Assembly (NCBI RefSeq): GCF_036226505.1
Contig: NZ_CP108484.1
Coordinates: forward strand, 992,001-1,056,000
Direction: 5' to 3'
From: Kitasatospora sp. NBC_01246
GTDB taxonomy: Bacteria; Actinomycetota; Actinomycetes; Streptomycetales; Streptomycetaceae
Length of the DNA stretch: 64,000 bases
The notes below the pieces were generated by a model. It was not told the DNA's origin. It saw nothing but the letters and a program-made list of their open reading frames with translations, and did no database searches. Shown here in pieces: positions 16,813 through 25,520 of this stretch (position 1 is the stretch's first letter; each line of letters starts with the position of its first letter). Position numbers and translations under genes: made by a program.

Positions 16813-18414
16813 GTGGCGAGGACGCGGACGGCGGGGCGGGCGGCGGGCACCGGGACGGCCACGCACACCGGGCTGGTCCTCGACGGGCTGGCCCGCGATC
16901 CGGCCCGGGTCGCGCTGCGGTACGGCGAGTCGTCGCTGACGGCGCAGGAGTGTCTGGACGACGTGCACCGGTTCGCCCGCGCGCTGGCCGCCACCGGTCT
17001 CGGGCGCGGCGACGGCGTCACCGTGCTGGCCGGGAACCGGCCGGAGGCGGTGCTGGTGCGCCTGGCGGCGAACCTGATCGGCTGCCGGGTGGCGATGCTG
17101 CCCACCGACCGGTCGGTGGCGGACCAGGTCGCGATGGCCGAGGAGGCGCGGACCGCCGCCTTCGTCTTCGCCCCGGAGCGGTTCACCGCGACCGCGCGGC
17201 AGCTCGCCGGGGCGCTCCCCGCCGCGCTGCCGCTGGCCCTCGGCCCCACCCCGGTCGGGGCGGACCTCACCGCCCTGGCCGCGCCGCTCCCGCCCGTCCC
17301 GCCGGCACCCCGCTGGCGGCCGGACGACGTGATGGCGATCCGGTTCACCGGCGGCTCGACCGGCCGGCCGAAGGGAGTGCTGCGCCGCTTCGCCCGGCCG
17401 CCCCGGCCGGAGCTGGTGGCGGCGTCCACCTTCCTGCTCTGCACGGCCCTGTGCCACGGCGGAGGCACTACGGCCGACCTGGCCCTCGCGGCGGGCGGCA
17501 CGGTGGTGCTCCAGGACGGCTTCGAGGCCGAGGCGGTCCTGGCGGCCGTCGAGCGGTACCGGGTGTCACGGGTGTACCTGCCGCCGCACCTGCTCTACCG
17601 GGTGCTCGACCACCCCGCACTCTCCCGGACCGACACCGGCAGCCTGCGCCGGGTGACGTACACCGGGTCCCCGGCCGCCCCGGAACGGCTGGCGGAGGCG
17701 ACCCGCCGGATCGGCCGGGTGCTGCACCAGACGTACAGCCTGACGGAGTGCGGGCCGGTCACCCGGCTCACCCCGGACGAGCACCTCGATCCGAGGCTGC
17801 TCACCACCGCCGGGCGGCCGCTCCCGGACACCGAGGTCCGGATCGTGGACGAGGCGGGCGCGCCGCTGCCGGTCGGCCGGACCGGGGAGATCCGCGTGCG
17901 GACGCCGACGGTGATGTCCGGCTACTGGCGTGATCCGGCGCTGACGGCCCGGGTGCTGCGCGGCGGCTGGCTGCACACCGGGGACCTGGGCAGCCTGGAC
18001 GCGGCCGGGTACCTGACGGTGGCCGGGCGGCGGGGGCCGATGGCGATCGTGGACGCGCACAACGTCTTCCCGCGCGATGTCGAGCGGCCGCTGCTGGCGC
18101 ATCCGGCGGTGCGGGAGGCGGTGATGTTCGCGACCACCGGCCCGGACCGGCTGGAGCGGGTGCACGCCGCGGTCACCACCCGGCCCGGGGCGGGGGTGAC
18201 GGCGCGGCAGCTGCACCGGTGGGCGCGTGAGCGCGGCGGTCCGCACGGTGATCCGTCGACGATCCTGGTGCTGCCGGAGCTGCCGCTGAGCGCGACCGGG
18301 AAGCCGGACTTCGACGCCCTGCGGACCCTGCTGGCGCAGGCGGGACCGGAGGAGGGACGGGAGGCCCCGGAGGCGGCCGACGGGGTCACGGGCGGCCGGG
18401 TCACGGGCGGCTGA
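16813..18414 (+). CDS. AMP-forming acyl-CoA ligase/synthetase
   Basis: 533 residues of the ANL superfamily. Core motif A3 is AIRFTGGSTGRPKGVLRRF (about 175-193); A5 is HQTYSLTECGP; A7 is GWLHTGDLGSLDAAGYL; A10 is LPLSATGKPDFDAL with the catalytic Lys. It activates a carboxylic acid as the acyl-AMP and then probably the CoA or carrier thioester. Its neighbours give no substrate clue. The last codons fall in a 14-bp tandem repeat that adds a Gly/Val/Thr-rich tail. The start is GTG 16813. Confidence 0.85.
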   Translation: MARTRTAGRAAGTGTATHTGLVLDGLARDPARVALRYGESSLTAQECLDDVHRFARALAATGLGRGDGVTVLAGNRPEAVLVRLAANLIGCRVAMLPTDRSVADQVAMAEEARTAAFVFAPERFTATARQLAGALPAALPLALGPTPVGADLTALAAPLPPVPPAPRWRPDDVMAIRFTGGSTGRPKGVLRRFARPPRPELVAASTFLLCTALCHGGGTTADLALAAGGTVVLQDGFEAEAVLAAVERYRVSRVYLPPHLLYRVLDHPALSRTDTGSLRRVTYTGSPAAPERLAEATRRIGRVLHQTYSLTECGPVTRLTPDEHLDPRLLTTAGRPLPDTEVRIVDEAGAPLPVGRTGEIRVRTPTVMSGYWRDPALTARVLRGGWLHTGDLGSLDAAGYLTVAGRRGPMAIVDAHNVFPRDVERPLLAHPAVREAVMFATTGPDRLERVHAAVTTRPGAGVTARQLHRWARERGGPHGDPSTILVLPELPLSATGKPDFDALRTLLAQAGPEEGREAPEAADGVTGGRVTGG

Positions 18415-18459
18415 CGGGATCGCGGGGGCGGGGTCACGGGCGGCGGGGTCACGGGCGGC
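18384..18459. repeat. Four copies of a ~14-bp repeat (GGGTCACGGGCGGC) at the ligase 3' end
   Basis: Copies begin at 18384, 18398, 18431 and 18445. The first two encode the C-terminal GVTGGRVTGG of the ligase; the others are past its stop at 18414, so the repeat may have shifted the stop codon. Confidence 0.8.
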
Positions 18460-18655
18460 CGACGGGGGCGCGCAAAGGCTCCGGGGGCGCGTATCGAGGA
18501 GCACCGCGCGCCGCCGACGCTTCGAGTGCCCGCGCGTGCTCCCGGTGCTGCGGCGGATGTCCCACGGAACCGCCCGTGGACACTCGATCCTACGGCGCGT
18601 CCTGCCGATATCCCCGGCACAACTCCCGTCGCACCGCCCACCGGAGGCATCTGCC

Positions 18656-18841
18656 GTGACCTGGCTCCGCGTCCTCACCGCGCTCGGCATCCTCGCCGTG
18701 GCGGCCAGCGCCGTACTCGTCTTCGCGCTCTGCACCGCCGCCGCCCGGGGCGACCGCGGCAGGCGCGGCGAGCCGGAGCGGGACCTCCGCTCCGAGGCCG
18801 AGCGCAGCGGGCTGATCCGACGCGTCGGCGACGACGGCTGA
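18656..18841 (+). CDS. Small single-helix membrane protein
   Basis: 61 residues. One transmembrane helix (LTALGILAVAASAVLVFALC, about 8-27) is followed by an Arg/Glu-rich cytoplasmic tail. The GTG start has GGAGG eight bases upstream (18643-18647), which is why I accept this short gene. It stands alone between the acyl-CoA ligase and the aldolase operon. The function is unknown. Confidence 0.6.
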   Translation: MTWLRVLTALGILAVAASAVLVFALCTAAARGDRGRRGEPERDLRSEAERSGLIRRVGDDG

Positions 18842-18969
18842 GCCTGCCCCGGAAGCCCCAACACCTCTGATCAGCAGGGCTGTTGCCGGGAAGCGGGGGT
18901 AGTAGGTGGCGGGCAGCGGGTAGCGGCCGTGGCTTCGGGCCCACCCGTAGCGGGCACGCTATCGACGCC

Positions 18970-19005
18970 AGGACACAAGGTGTCCTAGGGTGAACAACGT
19001 GTCCT
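18970..19005. promoter_or_regulatory. Operator-like inverted repeat upstream of the aldolase operon
   Basis: AGGACAC-AAG-GTGTCCT (18970-18986) is a perfect 7-bp inverted repeat, followed by an isolated GTGTCCT half-site at 18999-19005. The position, 93-129 bases before the aldolase start, suggests a repressor or activator site; the XRE-cupin protein at 20805 is one candidate binder. Confidence 0.55.
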
Positions 19006-19098
19006 CGCCCGTCGCTCCCGGCGGGCGGCACGGCGGCCACGCCTGCCCAACGGCCCCGCCGCGCCCGGGCGTTCCCCTACGAAGGAGAAGCACAGCCG

Positions 19099-19908
19099 AT
19101 GGCAGAGACCCTCACGGCCACCAAGGCGGAGCTGGTGGACCTCGCCCACCGCAGAATGCAGAGCGCCATCCCCGACAACGGCTGGACCACCCGGCAGAAG
19201 CTCGCGCTCACCTGCCGGATCCTGTTCGACGCCGGACACGACTCCGGCCTGGCCGGCCAGATCACCGCCCGCGCCGAGGAACCCGGCACCTACTACACCC
19301 AGCGGCTCGGCCTGGGCTTCGACGAGATCACCGAGTCCAACCTGCTGCTGGTGGACGAGGACCTCAACGTCCTGGCGGGCGAGGGGATGGCCAACCCCGC
19401 CAACCGCTTCCACAGCTGGGTCTACCGGGCCCGCCCGGACGTCGAGTGCATCATCCACACCCACCCGCTGCACATCTCCGCGCTGTCGATGCTGGAGAAG
19501 CCGCTGATCGTCTCGCACATGGACCTCTGCCCGCTCTACGACGACTGCGCTTTCCTGGAGAAGTGGCCCGGCATCCCGGTCGGCAACGAGGAGGGCGAGA
19601 TCATCACGGCCGCGCTCGGCGACAAGCGCGCCCTGCTCCTCGCCCACCACGGACAGCTGGTGGCCACCGGCACCGTCGAGGAGTCCTGCGTCCTCGCGGT
19701 GCTGTTCGAGCGGGCCGCCCGGCTCCAGCTGCTGGCCTCGGCCGCCGGACGGATCCAGGAGATCCCCGAGCTGCTGGCCCGCGAGGCGCACGACTGGATC
19801 TCCACCCCCAAGCGCGGCCAGGCGTCCTTCGCCTACTACGCCCGCCGCGCCCTGCGCGCCGGCCACGGCGACGCACTCGACTCCCTCACCCCGGAAGGCG
19901 GTCGCTGA
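19099..19908 (+). CDS. Class II aldolase/adducin-family protein
   Basis: 269 residues. The zinc-binding pattern of the L-fuculose-phosphate aldolase family is visible: IIHTHPLHISAL (two His) and ALLLAHHGQLVATG (third His), and VDEDLNVLAGEGMANPANRFHSWVYR is shown here by its ends VDEDLN and SWVYR. Family members cleave or epimerise sugar phosphates or decarboxylate keto acids. AAGGAG lies well before the ATG. The DHDPS-family gene follows after one base, so the two act in one pathway, perhaps breakdown of a sugar acid or hydroxy acid to pyruvate and an aldehyde (inference). Confidence 0.85.
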   Translation: MAETLTATKAELVDLAHRRMQSAIPDNGWTTRQKLALTCRILFDAGHDSGLAGQITARAEEPGTYYTQRLGLGFDEITESNLLLVDEDLNVLAGEGMANPANRFHSWVYRARPDVECIIHTHPLHISALSMLEKPLIVSHMDLCPLYDDCAFLEKWPGIPVGNEEGEIITAALGDKRALLLAHHGQLVATGTVEESCVLAVLFERAARLQLLASAAGRIQEIPELLAREAHDWISTPKRGQASFAYYARRALRAGHGDALDSLTPEGGR

Positions 19909-19909
19909 C

Positions 19910-20797
19910 ATGGCCGGTCCGACCCTGGAAGGGATCATCGCCTACCCGGTGACCCCGTTCTCCCCCACCGACGGCGGTCTCGACACCGCACGCCTGGGCA
20001 CCCTGATCGACCGGCTGGTCGAGGCCGGCTGCCACGCCGTCGCCCCGCTCGGCTCGACCGGGGAGAGCGCCTACCTCGACGACCAGGAGTGGTTCACCGC
20101 CGCCGAGGCCTCGGTGGCGGCGGTGGCCGGGCGGGTGCCCACCGTGGTGGGCATCGCGGAGCTCACCACCCGCAAGGCCGTCCGCCGGGCCCGGTTCGCC
20201 GAACAGGTCGGCGCCGACGCCGTGATGGTCCTGCCGCTGTCGTACTGGAAGCTGGACGAACGCGAGATCGTCCGCCACTTCACCGAGGTCGCGGGCGCCG
20301 TCTCCGTCCCCGTGATGATCTACAACAACCCGGCCACCAGCGGCGTCGACCTCTCCCCCGAGCTGATGGTCTCGCTGGTCGAACGGGTCGAGAACATCAC
20401 CATGGTGAAGGAGAGCAGCGGCGACGTGCAGCGGATGCACCGGCTCAGCCAGCTCACCGGCGGCGAGCTGCCGTTCTTCAACGGCAGCAACCCGCTGGCC
20501 CTGGAGGCGTTCGCCGCCGGCGCCGCCGGCTGGTGCACCGCCGCGCCCGGCCTGATACCCGAGGCGGTGCTCGAACTCCACCGGGCGGTGCGGGTCGGCG
20601 ACCTGGACGCCGCCCGGCAGTCCTTCTACCGCCAGCTGCCGCTCCTGCAGTTCATCCTGCGGGGCGGCCTGCCCACCACCGTGAAGGCCGGCCTGGCCCT
20701 GCGCGGGCTGGACGTCGGCGAGCCGCGCCGACCGCTGCTGCCGCTGGACGACGAACGCACCCGCCACCTGGCAGAGTTGCTCGCGACACTGGATTGA
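19910..20797 (+). CDS. Dihydrodipicolinate synthase/N-acetylneuraminate lyase-family enzyme
   Basis: 295 residues with the full class I aldolase set: APLGSTGESAYL (carboxylate-binding), VMIYNNPATSGVDL (catalytic Tyr) and ITMVKESSGDVQRM (Schiff-base Lys). It forms or splits a pyruvate aldol adduct. A second-copy, catabolic role is more likely than lysine biosynthesis, because it is paired one base behind a class II aldolase and opposite an XRE-cupin regulator. The exact substrate is unknown. Confidence 0.87.
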   Translation: MAGPTLEGIIAYPVTPFSPTDGGLDTARLGTLIDRLVEAGCHAVAPLGSTGESAYLDDQEWFTAAEASVAAVAGRVPTVVGIAELTTRKAVRRARFAEQVGADAVMVLPLSYWKLDEREIVRHFTEVAGAVSVPVMIYNNPATSGVDLSPELMVSLVERVENITMVKESSGDVQRMHRLSQLTGGELPFFNGSNPLALEAFAAGAAGWCTAAPGLIPEAVLELHRAVRVGDLDAARQSFYRQLPLLQFILRGGLPTTVKAGLALRGLDVGEPRRPLLPLDDERTRHLAELLATLD

Positions 20798-20804
20798 CGA
20801 GGCG

Positions 20805-21380
20805 TCAGGGCAGGCTGGGAACCCGGTCCGACGGGCCGGCCGGATCGTCGTGGATCACCACGAGGATCGCGGCCGGCTCCGGACCGGTGCTCCGGCAGCG
20901 GTGCGGCAGCGCCGAGTTGAAGTAGACGCTGTCCCCCGGGGCGAGCCGGACCGTCCGCTCGGGGAACTCCAGCTCGACCGCCCCGGCGTGGACGAAGAAG
21001 AACTCCTCACCCGCGTGCGACTTGAAGGGCGAGTCGCCCAGCTCCAGCGGCGGGTACATCATGAACGGCACCATCCGCTTGCCGCTGAGACCGGTCGCGA
21101 TGCCCTCGTAGTGCGGGGCGCCGGGGCCCGTGCCGCCGGCCATCGGCGTCCGCTCGCCGGCCCGGACCACCGTGATCAGCTCGGGCTCCACGTCCTCCGC
21201 GAACAGGCGGCCGACGTCGACCTTCAGCGCGTGCGCCAGCTTGAGCGCGGTCGAGATGGAGGGGTCGCTGAGCCCCCGCTCCACCTTGGAGAGGTAGCTC
21301 TTGGTCACCCCGACCTGGGCCGCCAGCGCCTCCAGGCTCAGCCGGTTCTGCTTTCTCAGCACTCTCACGCGGCTGCTCAT
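20805..21380 (-). CDS. XRE-family regulator with C-terminal cupin domain
   Basis: 191 residues. The N-terminal HTH_3 domain (LRKQNRLSLEALAAQVGVTK and SYLSKVERGLSDPS, about 8-41) and a C-terminal cupin_2 barrel (HAGEEFFFVHAGAVELEFPE; LAPGDSVYFNSALPHRCRS) form the common PuuR/HipB-like design in which a small molecule in the cupin tunes DNA binding. It is convergent with the aldolase-DHDPS operon and eight bases from it, so it likely senses a metabolite of that pathway (inference). Confidence 0.85.
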   Translation of the reverse strand: MSSRVRVLRKQNRLSLEALAAQVGVTKSYLSKVERGLSDPSISTALKLAHALKVDVGRLFAEDVEPELITVVRAGERTPMAGGTGPGAPHYEGIATGLSGKRMVPFMMYPPLELGDSPFKSHAGEEFFFVHAGAVELEFPERTVRLAPGDSVYFNSALPHRCRSTGPEPAAILVVIHDDPAGPSDRVPSLP

Positions 21381-21446
21381 GCGGTACCTCTCGCCCCGGA
21401 ACGTCCGGTCCAGTATCCCATCGCGCCCGGCCCCGCCGCCCCGGGG

Positions 21447-21488
21447 CCGGGCGGCGGGTGCGGCCGGGCGGCGGGTGCGGCCGGGCGG
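21447..21488. repeat. 17-bp tandem repeat
   Basis: CCGGGCGGCGGGTGCGG is present twice in full and once in part, between the XRE-cupin start and the end of the ABC ATPase gene. Confidence 0.8.
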
Positions 21489-21493
21489 ACGCG

Positions 21494-22483
21494 TCAGTGG
21501 CCCGCGATGTCGTCCGGGCGGACGGCGATGTGGTCGGCGCCCAGGTCCACCGCGACCCGGTGCTCCATCCCCAGCGCCTCCAGGAACTTGACCGGCAGCT
21601 GCACCCGGCCGGTCCGGTCGAGCATCACGTACTCGGTCTCGTTCACCGACTCCTCGCCGTACTCGTCGGTCACCGTCCGCCGCAGCACCTCACTGCTGGT
21701 ACGGCCGTCCCGGATCGCGACCGTGCGGCGCACCTCACCGGCGACCATCGGGTCGTGGGTGACGATGACGACGGTGGCACCCAGCTCGCGGTTGACCGTG
21801 CGGAAGGTCTCGAAGATCCCCGCCGCGGTCTCGGAGTCGAGCTCACCGGTCGGCTCGTCGGCGAGCAGGACGGGCGGGTTGTTGGCCATGCCGACGGCGA
21901 TCGCCACCCGCTGCTGCTGGCCGCCGGAGAGCTCACCCGGGCGCCGGTGCGCGAGGTCGCCCAGCTCCATCGCCTCCAGGAGCTCGGCGACCCGGGCCGC
22001 CTGCTGCCGGGAGCGGGCCGCGCCGCCGCCGCGGCCCCGCAGCTGCATCGGCAGCGCGATGTTCTCGGCCGCGGTGAGGAACGGCAGCAGGTTGCGGGCG
22101 GTCTGCTGCCAGATGAACCCCACCACCTCGCGCCGGTACCGCAGCCGCTCCCGCGCCGACATCTCCAGCAGGTCGCAGCCCGCCACGGTGGCCGTCCCCG
22201 CGGTCGGCATGTCCAGCCCCGCCAGGATCGTCAGCAGCGTCGACTTCCCGCTGCCCGACGCGCCCACCAGGGCCACCAGGTCGCCCTGACGGATCGTCAG
22301 CTCAAGGCCCTGGAGCGCCTGCACCTCCACACCCTCGGCGCTGAAGATCCGCACCAGGCGCTCGCAGACGATCGCCGCGTCCCCCGCGACCACCCGCGGC
22401 GCCGAGGCCGCCAGCGCCCGCTCCCGCAACTCGTCGAGCGTCGGGCCCTCGACGACCGCCCCGCCCTCGGACACACTGCTCAC
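21494..22483 (-). CDS. ABC transporter ATPase (MacB/LolD-type) with AbrB-like C-terminal extension
   Basis: 329 residues. ATPase motifs: Walker A LVGASGSGKSTLL, Q-loop VGFIWQQTARN, signature LSGGQQQRVA, Walker B VLLADEPTGELDSE and H-loop VIVTHD. The last ~45 residues (EYVMLDRTGRVQLPVKFLEA ... HIAVRPDD) look like an AbrB/SpoVT swapped-hairpin domain, which normally binds DNA or mediates dimerisation. The start is one of two GTGs at 22486 or 22483; AGGAG favours the latter. The small gene upstream overlaps the start, and the two FtsX permeases lie further upstream, so this is the ATPase of that exporter. Confidence 0.87.
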   Translation of the reverse strand: MSSVSEGGAVVEGPTLDELRERALAASAPRVVAGDAAIVCERLVRIFSAEGVEVQALQGLELTIRQGDLVALVGASGSGKSTLLTILAGLDMPTAGTATVAGCDLLEMSARERLRYRREVVGFIWQQTARNLLPFLTAAENIALPMQLRGRGGGAARSRQQAARVAELLEAMELGDLAHRRPGELSGGQQQRVAIAVGMANNPPVLLADEPTGELDSETAAGIFETFRTVNRELGATVVIVTHDPMVAGEVRRTVAIRDGRTSSEVLRRTVTDEYGEESVNETEYVMLDRTGRVQLPVKFLEALGMEHRVAVDLGADHIAVRPDDIAGH

Positions 22484-22650
22484 CACTGATCTCCTGTCGC
22501 CGCTGCTGCGCCTGGGTGCGCTCCTGGTCGCGATCGCCACGTGCTGGTTCCCCTGCCGAACGCCCGGCCGGGGGCTCCGCCACCGCCGAACGCGCCGCTG
22601 CCGAACGCCCCGCCGTCGGCCGGTGGCCGCGCGGGCCGGGTGACGGTCAT
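22480..22650 (-). CDS. Small Gly/Arg-rich ORF bridging permease and ATPase genes
   Basis: 56 codons. Its ATG overlaps the permease stop (ATGA), and its TGA overlaps the ATPase start, so it fills exactly the space between them. The product is Gly-, Ala- and Arg-rich (GGAFGSGAFGGGG) with no recognised domain. It could be a real accessory peptide, a coupling device that carries ribosomes from one gene to the next, or simply the decayed end of the permease frame. Confidence as a protein gene is low. Confidence 0.35.
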   Translation of the reverse strand: MTVTRPARPPADGGAFGSGAFGGGGAPGRAFGRGTSTWRSRPGAHPGAAAATGDQW

Positions 22651-25520
22651 CGCTGGTCCCCCGCCCGCAGTTCGGTGCTGATCTGGCGCCGGCCGGAGAT
22701 CAGCGCCTCGGCCAGCACACCCGCGGTGACCAGCGCCGCCAGACCGAGGACCTGGAACAGCACCGGCAGCGGCGCCGGCCGCAGCCCGGTCGGAACCGGT
22801 GCGCCGACCAACGCGGACAGGTCGATCGCCGGACCGAGCAGGGCGACCGCGATCCACGCCACCACGCCGCCGCCGACGGCCGCGACCAGGGTCTGCGGCA
22901 GCGTCTCGGCCACGATCAACGCGAGCCCCTGCCGGGGCCGCAGCCCCATGGTGCGCAGCCGTGCCAGCACGGCCGCCCGCTCCGGAGCCGCCCGGAGCAG
23001 CGTCAGCAGGACGGCGAGCAGCGCGAACCCGGCAGCGCCGATCACCGCCGCCCAGAACAGCCGGGCCGCCGAGTGCTGCAACGGGTCGTTCGCCAGCTCG
23101 GCGGAGCGGGCGGCACTGGTGCGGACCAGGTACCCGGTCGGCACCGCGTCGGCGTCGGACTCGGCCGGTGCCTGGGCCGCCGGGGCGGTCCCGGACGGCG
23201 AAGGCGCGGCGGTCGGCCCGGGCGTCGACGCCGAGGCCGAGGCCGACACCGCGGCGCCCTCCGGGGAGCCGTCGCGCGGCTGCACCGGTGCCAGCTCGCG
23301 CATCAGCCCCTTCAGCTGCCGCTCGTCGATGTCGCCGGTGGCGAACCACAGGTTGGCACGCTTGAGTTCGGGAAAGCGCGCGGTCGAGGGGCCGGCCGGG
23401 AGCACCACGAAGCGTCGGGTGGAGCTCTCAAGTGCCGGGGTGCCGTCGAGGGTACCGGCCGACCTGGCGAGCAGCTCCCACCCGTTGGGCATCCGCAGCC
23501 GGTAGCCCCCGTCACCGATCCTCCGCGCGAGTTCGGTGCTGAACAGGGCCGGTACGGGGGTGTCGATCCCGCCGTCGTCACCCGCGAGGACGGCCGGGTC
23601 GAAGGCGCCGCGACCGACGGCCCGGGACAGCTCGGCGTACGTCCCCGGGTCCACGACCAGGGTGCTGACCCGGATCGGCCCGGCGTCGCTGCCCAGCAGG
23701 AACACGTCGTTGTCCCACCACACGGCGGTGGCCGTCCGCACCCCGGGCAGCGCGCCGGCCGCCGTGAGGAAGCCGGGCGGGAGCACGGCGCCGGTCGGTG
23801 CTCCGACGACCGCGTCGCCACCGACCGCGCTCCGGACGGCCTGCGCCCGGCCACGGTCGACGGCGTCCAGCACGGTGGCGCCGAAGCCGGCCGTCGTGAC
23901 CGCCAGCATCAGCGCGAACACCGGCAGCACCGACGGACGCGGCCGGCCGCCCGATCCCCGCGCGGCCCGCGCCAGGCCCAGGAAGCCGACCACCCCCGAA
24001 CCCCGGCCCGCCGCCCGCGCCAACAGGCCAACCAGCACGGGCTGCACCCGGGCCAGCACCAGCCCACCCGTCAGCGCCAACAGCAACGGCGCCGCCACCA
24101 GCAACGGGTCCAGCCCGTCGCCGGGCGGCACCACACCCCGGCGCCGGACCTCCAGCACCGCCGCGACCGTCACCGCCCCGACCACCAGCTCACCCACCAG
24201 CCGGCGCCAGCCACCCGGCGCACGCCGCGCCGACCACAGCAGCGCCGCCCGGACCGGCAGACCCAGCGCCGCGAGCAGCAGCACCACCAGCGCCGCGACC
24301 ATCGATCCCCACCACCGGGGGGTCGGCAGCCACCACCACACCAGTCCGGTCGCCACCACCGCGGCCGGCACCACGGTCACCGCGCCCTCGCCGAGCAACC
24401 GCCGCACCACCCCGCCCCGCGAACCGCCGCGGGCCTGCAGCAGCGCCAGCTCACCGTGCCGCCGGTCCCCGGCCAGCCCCGCCGCCAGGCAGAGCACCAC
24501 CACGGCCACCCCGGCCAGCCCGGCCGGACCGACCGCCGCCAACGGCGCCGCCGCGTCACGGCGCGCCACCGCCTGCCCGAACAGCTCGGGCAGCTCCGAG
24601 CCGACCCGCAGGTCCTCGCGGCCGGTCAGCGTGGTGAGGCGCAGCGCCGTGGAGCCGGCGAGGTAGGAGGAGATCTCCTCCTTGGTCCGGTCCAGCTGGT
24701 CGGCGCGCAGGGCGGCGGTGTCGACCGGCAGCCGCCAGAAGTCCGTCGCGCCGCCGCCCCACGGGGCGATCCGGTCCGTCGCGCCGGGGGAGACCACACC
24801 GCCGGTGCGCCATTTGACCTTGGCGGTGGCCTCCCGACAGGCCCGCTCGGGGCACGGCAGGCCCACCCAGTACGGGTCGTCGGGGTCGTTGGCCACGTAG
24901 ACGCCGACCACATCGGCCCGGACCGGCTCGCCGGTGAGCGAGGATCCGGCGTCGACGAGGTCGCCGAGGTGCATGCCGATGGTGTCGGCGGCGGCCTTGC
25001 TGATCGCGATCGGCACCGGGCCGTCGCCACCGCCGGCGCCGGGCCACTGGCCGGCCACCAGGGTGACCCGGTCGGTGAGGCCGTGCAGCGAGACCAGGTC
25101 GAGCTGGGGCGGCACCTCGTCGGGGCGTGCGTACCCGGTGTTGAGCATCGGGCGCGACTTGTTGCTGCGCGTTCCGTAGACCGGGCCGCTCGCCGCGAAC
25201 CGGAAGGTCTCGTTCGGGTAGGAGGCGAGCTTCGCCGCCACCCTGTCCAGGTCGGCGGCGTCGTACTGGTGGCGCCCGGTGGCCAGCAGGCTGGTCCAGG
25301 ACGGGCCTCGGTCGTGCAGGAACTCGCGCAGCGCGTCGTCGGTGCCCCGGTCGACGGCGCGCGGGAAGGCGGCGGCCAGCAGGACGGTGACGAAGGCCAG
25401 CGCGGCCATCAGCGCGGCGGCCAGCGGCGCCGTCCGCAGCCTGGTCCGCACCCAGGGCGCGGGGCGGTGCTCCGGCCTCGGCGCAGGGCGGGGGGTACCG
25501 GTGTCGGCCGGGGTGGTCAC
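22647..25520 (-). CDS. FtsX-like ABC transporter permease (large)
   Basis: 957 residues. An N-terminal helix (APLAAALMAALAFVTVLLAA) is followed by a large extracellular MacB-PCD-like domain, and two groups of transmembrane helices are typical of duplicated FtsX permeases; one lies near PAGLAGVAVVVLCLAAG and one at the C-terminus. A Ser/Pro-rich linker (SASASTPGPTAAPSPS) interrupts the second extracellular domain. The GTG start overlaps the stop of the second permease (GTGA). With the neighbour permease and the ATPase it should form a mechanotransmission-type exporter for a lipid, peptide or antibiotic. Confidence 0.82.
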   Translation of the reverse strand: MTTPADTGTPRPAPRPEHRPAPWVRTRLRTAPLAAALMAALAFVTVLLAAAFPRAVDRGTDDALREFLHDRGPSWTSLLATGRHQYDAADLDRVAAKLASYPNETFRFAASGPVYGTRSNKSRPMLNTGYARPDEVPPQLDLVSLHGLTDRVTLVAGQWPGAGGGDGPVPIAISKAAADTIGMHLGDLVDAGSSLTGEPVRADVVGVYVANDPDDPYWVGLPCPERACREATAKVKWRTGGVVSPGATDRIAPWGGGATDFWRLPVDTAALRADQLDRTKEEISSYLAGSTALRLTTLTGREDLRVGSELPELFGQAVARRDAAAPLAAVGPAGLAGVAVVVLCLAAGLAGDRRHGELALLQARGGSRGGVVRRLLGEGAVTVVPAAVVATGLVWWWLPTPRWWGSMVAALVVLLLAALGLPVRAALLWSARRAPGGWRRLVGELVVGAVTVAAVLEVRRRGVVPPGDGLDPLLVAAPLLLALTGGLVLARVQPVLVGLLARAAGRGSGVVGFLGLARAARGSGGRPRPSVLPVFALMLAVTTAGFGATVLDAVDRGRAQAVRSAVGGDAVVGAPTGAVLPPGFLTAAGALPGVRTATAVWWDNDVFLLGSDAGPIRVSTLVVDPGTYAELSRAVGRGAFDPAVLAGDDGGIDTPVPALFSTELARRIGDGGYRLRMPNGWELLARSAGTLDGTPALESSTRRFVVLPAGPSTARFPELKRANLWFATGDIDERQLKGLMRELAPVQPRDGSPEGAAVSASASASTPGPTAAPSPSGTAPAAQAPAESDADAVPTGYLVRTSAARSAELANDPLQHSAARLFWAAVIGAAGFALLAVLLTLLRAAPERAAVLARLRTMGLRPRQGLALIVAETLPQTLVAAVGGGVVAWIAVALLGPAIDLSALVGAPVPTGLRPAPLPVLFQVLGLAALVTAGVLAEALISGRRQISTELRAGDQR

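Noticed and set aside
15066-18414. The thioesterase, P-loop protein and acyl-CoA ligase as part of the 43-63 kb cluster
   Set aside because: They are 25 kb away, with unrelated genes and a STAND system in between. The link would rest only on general function.
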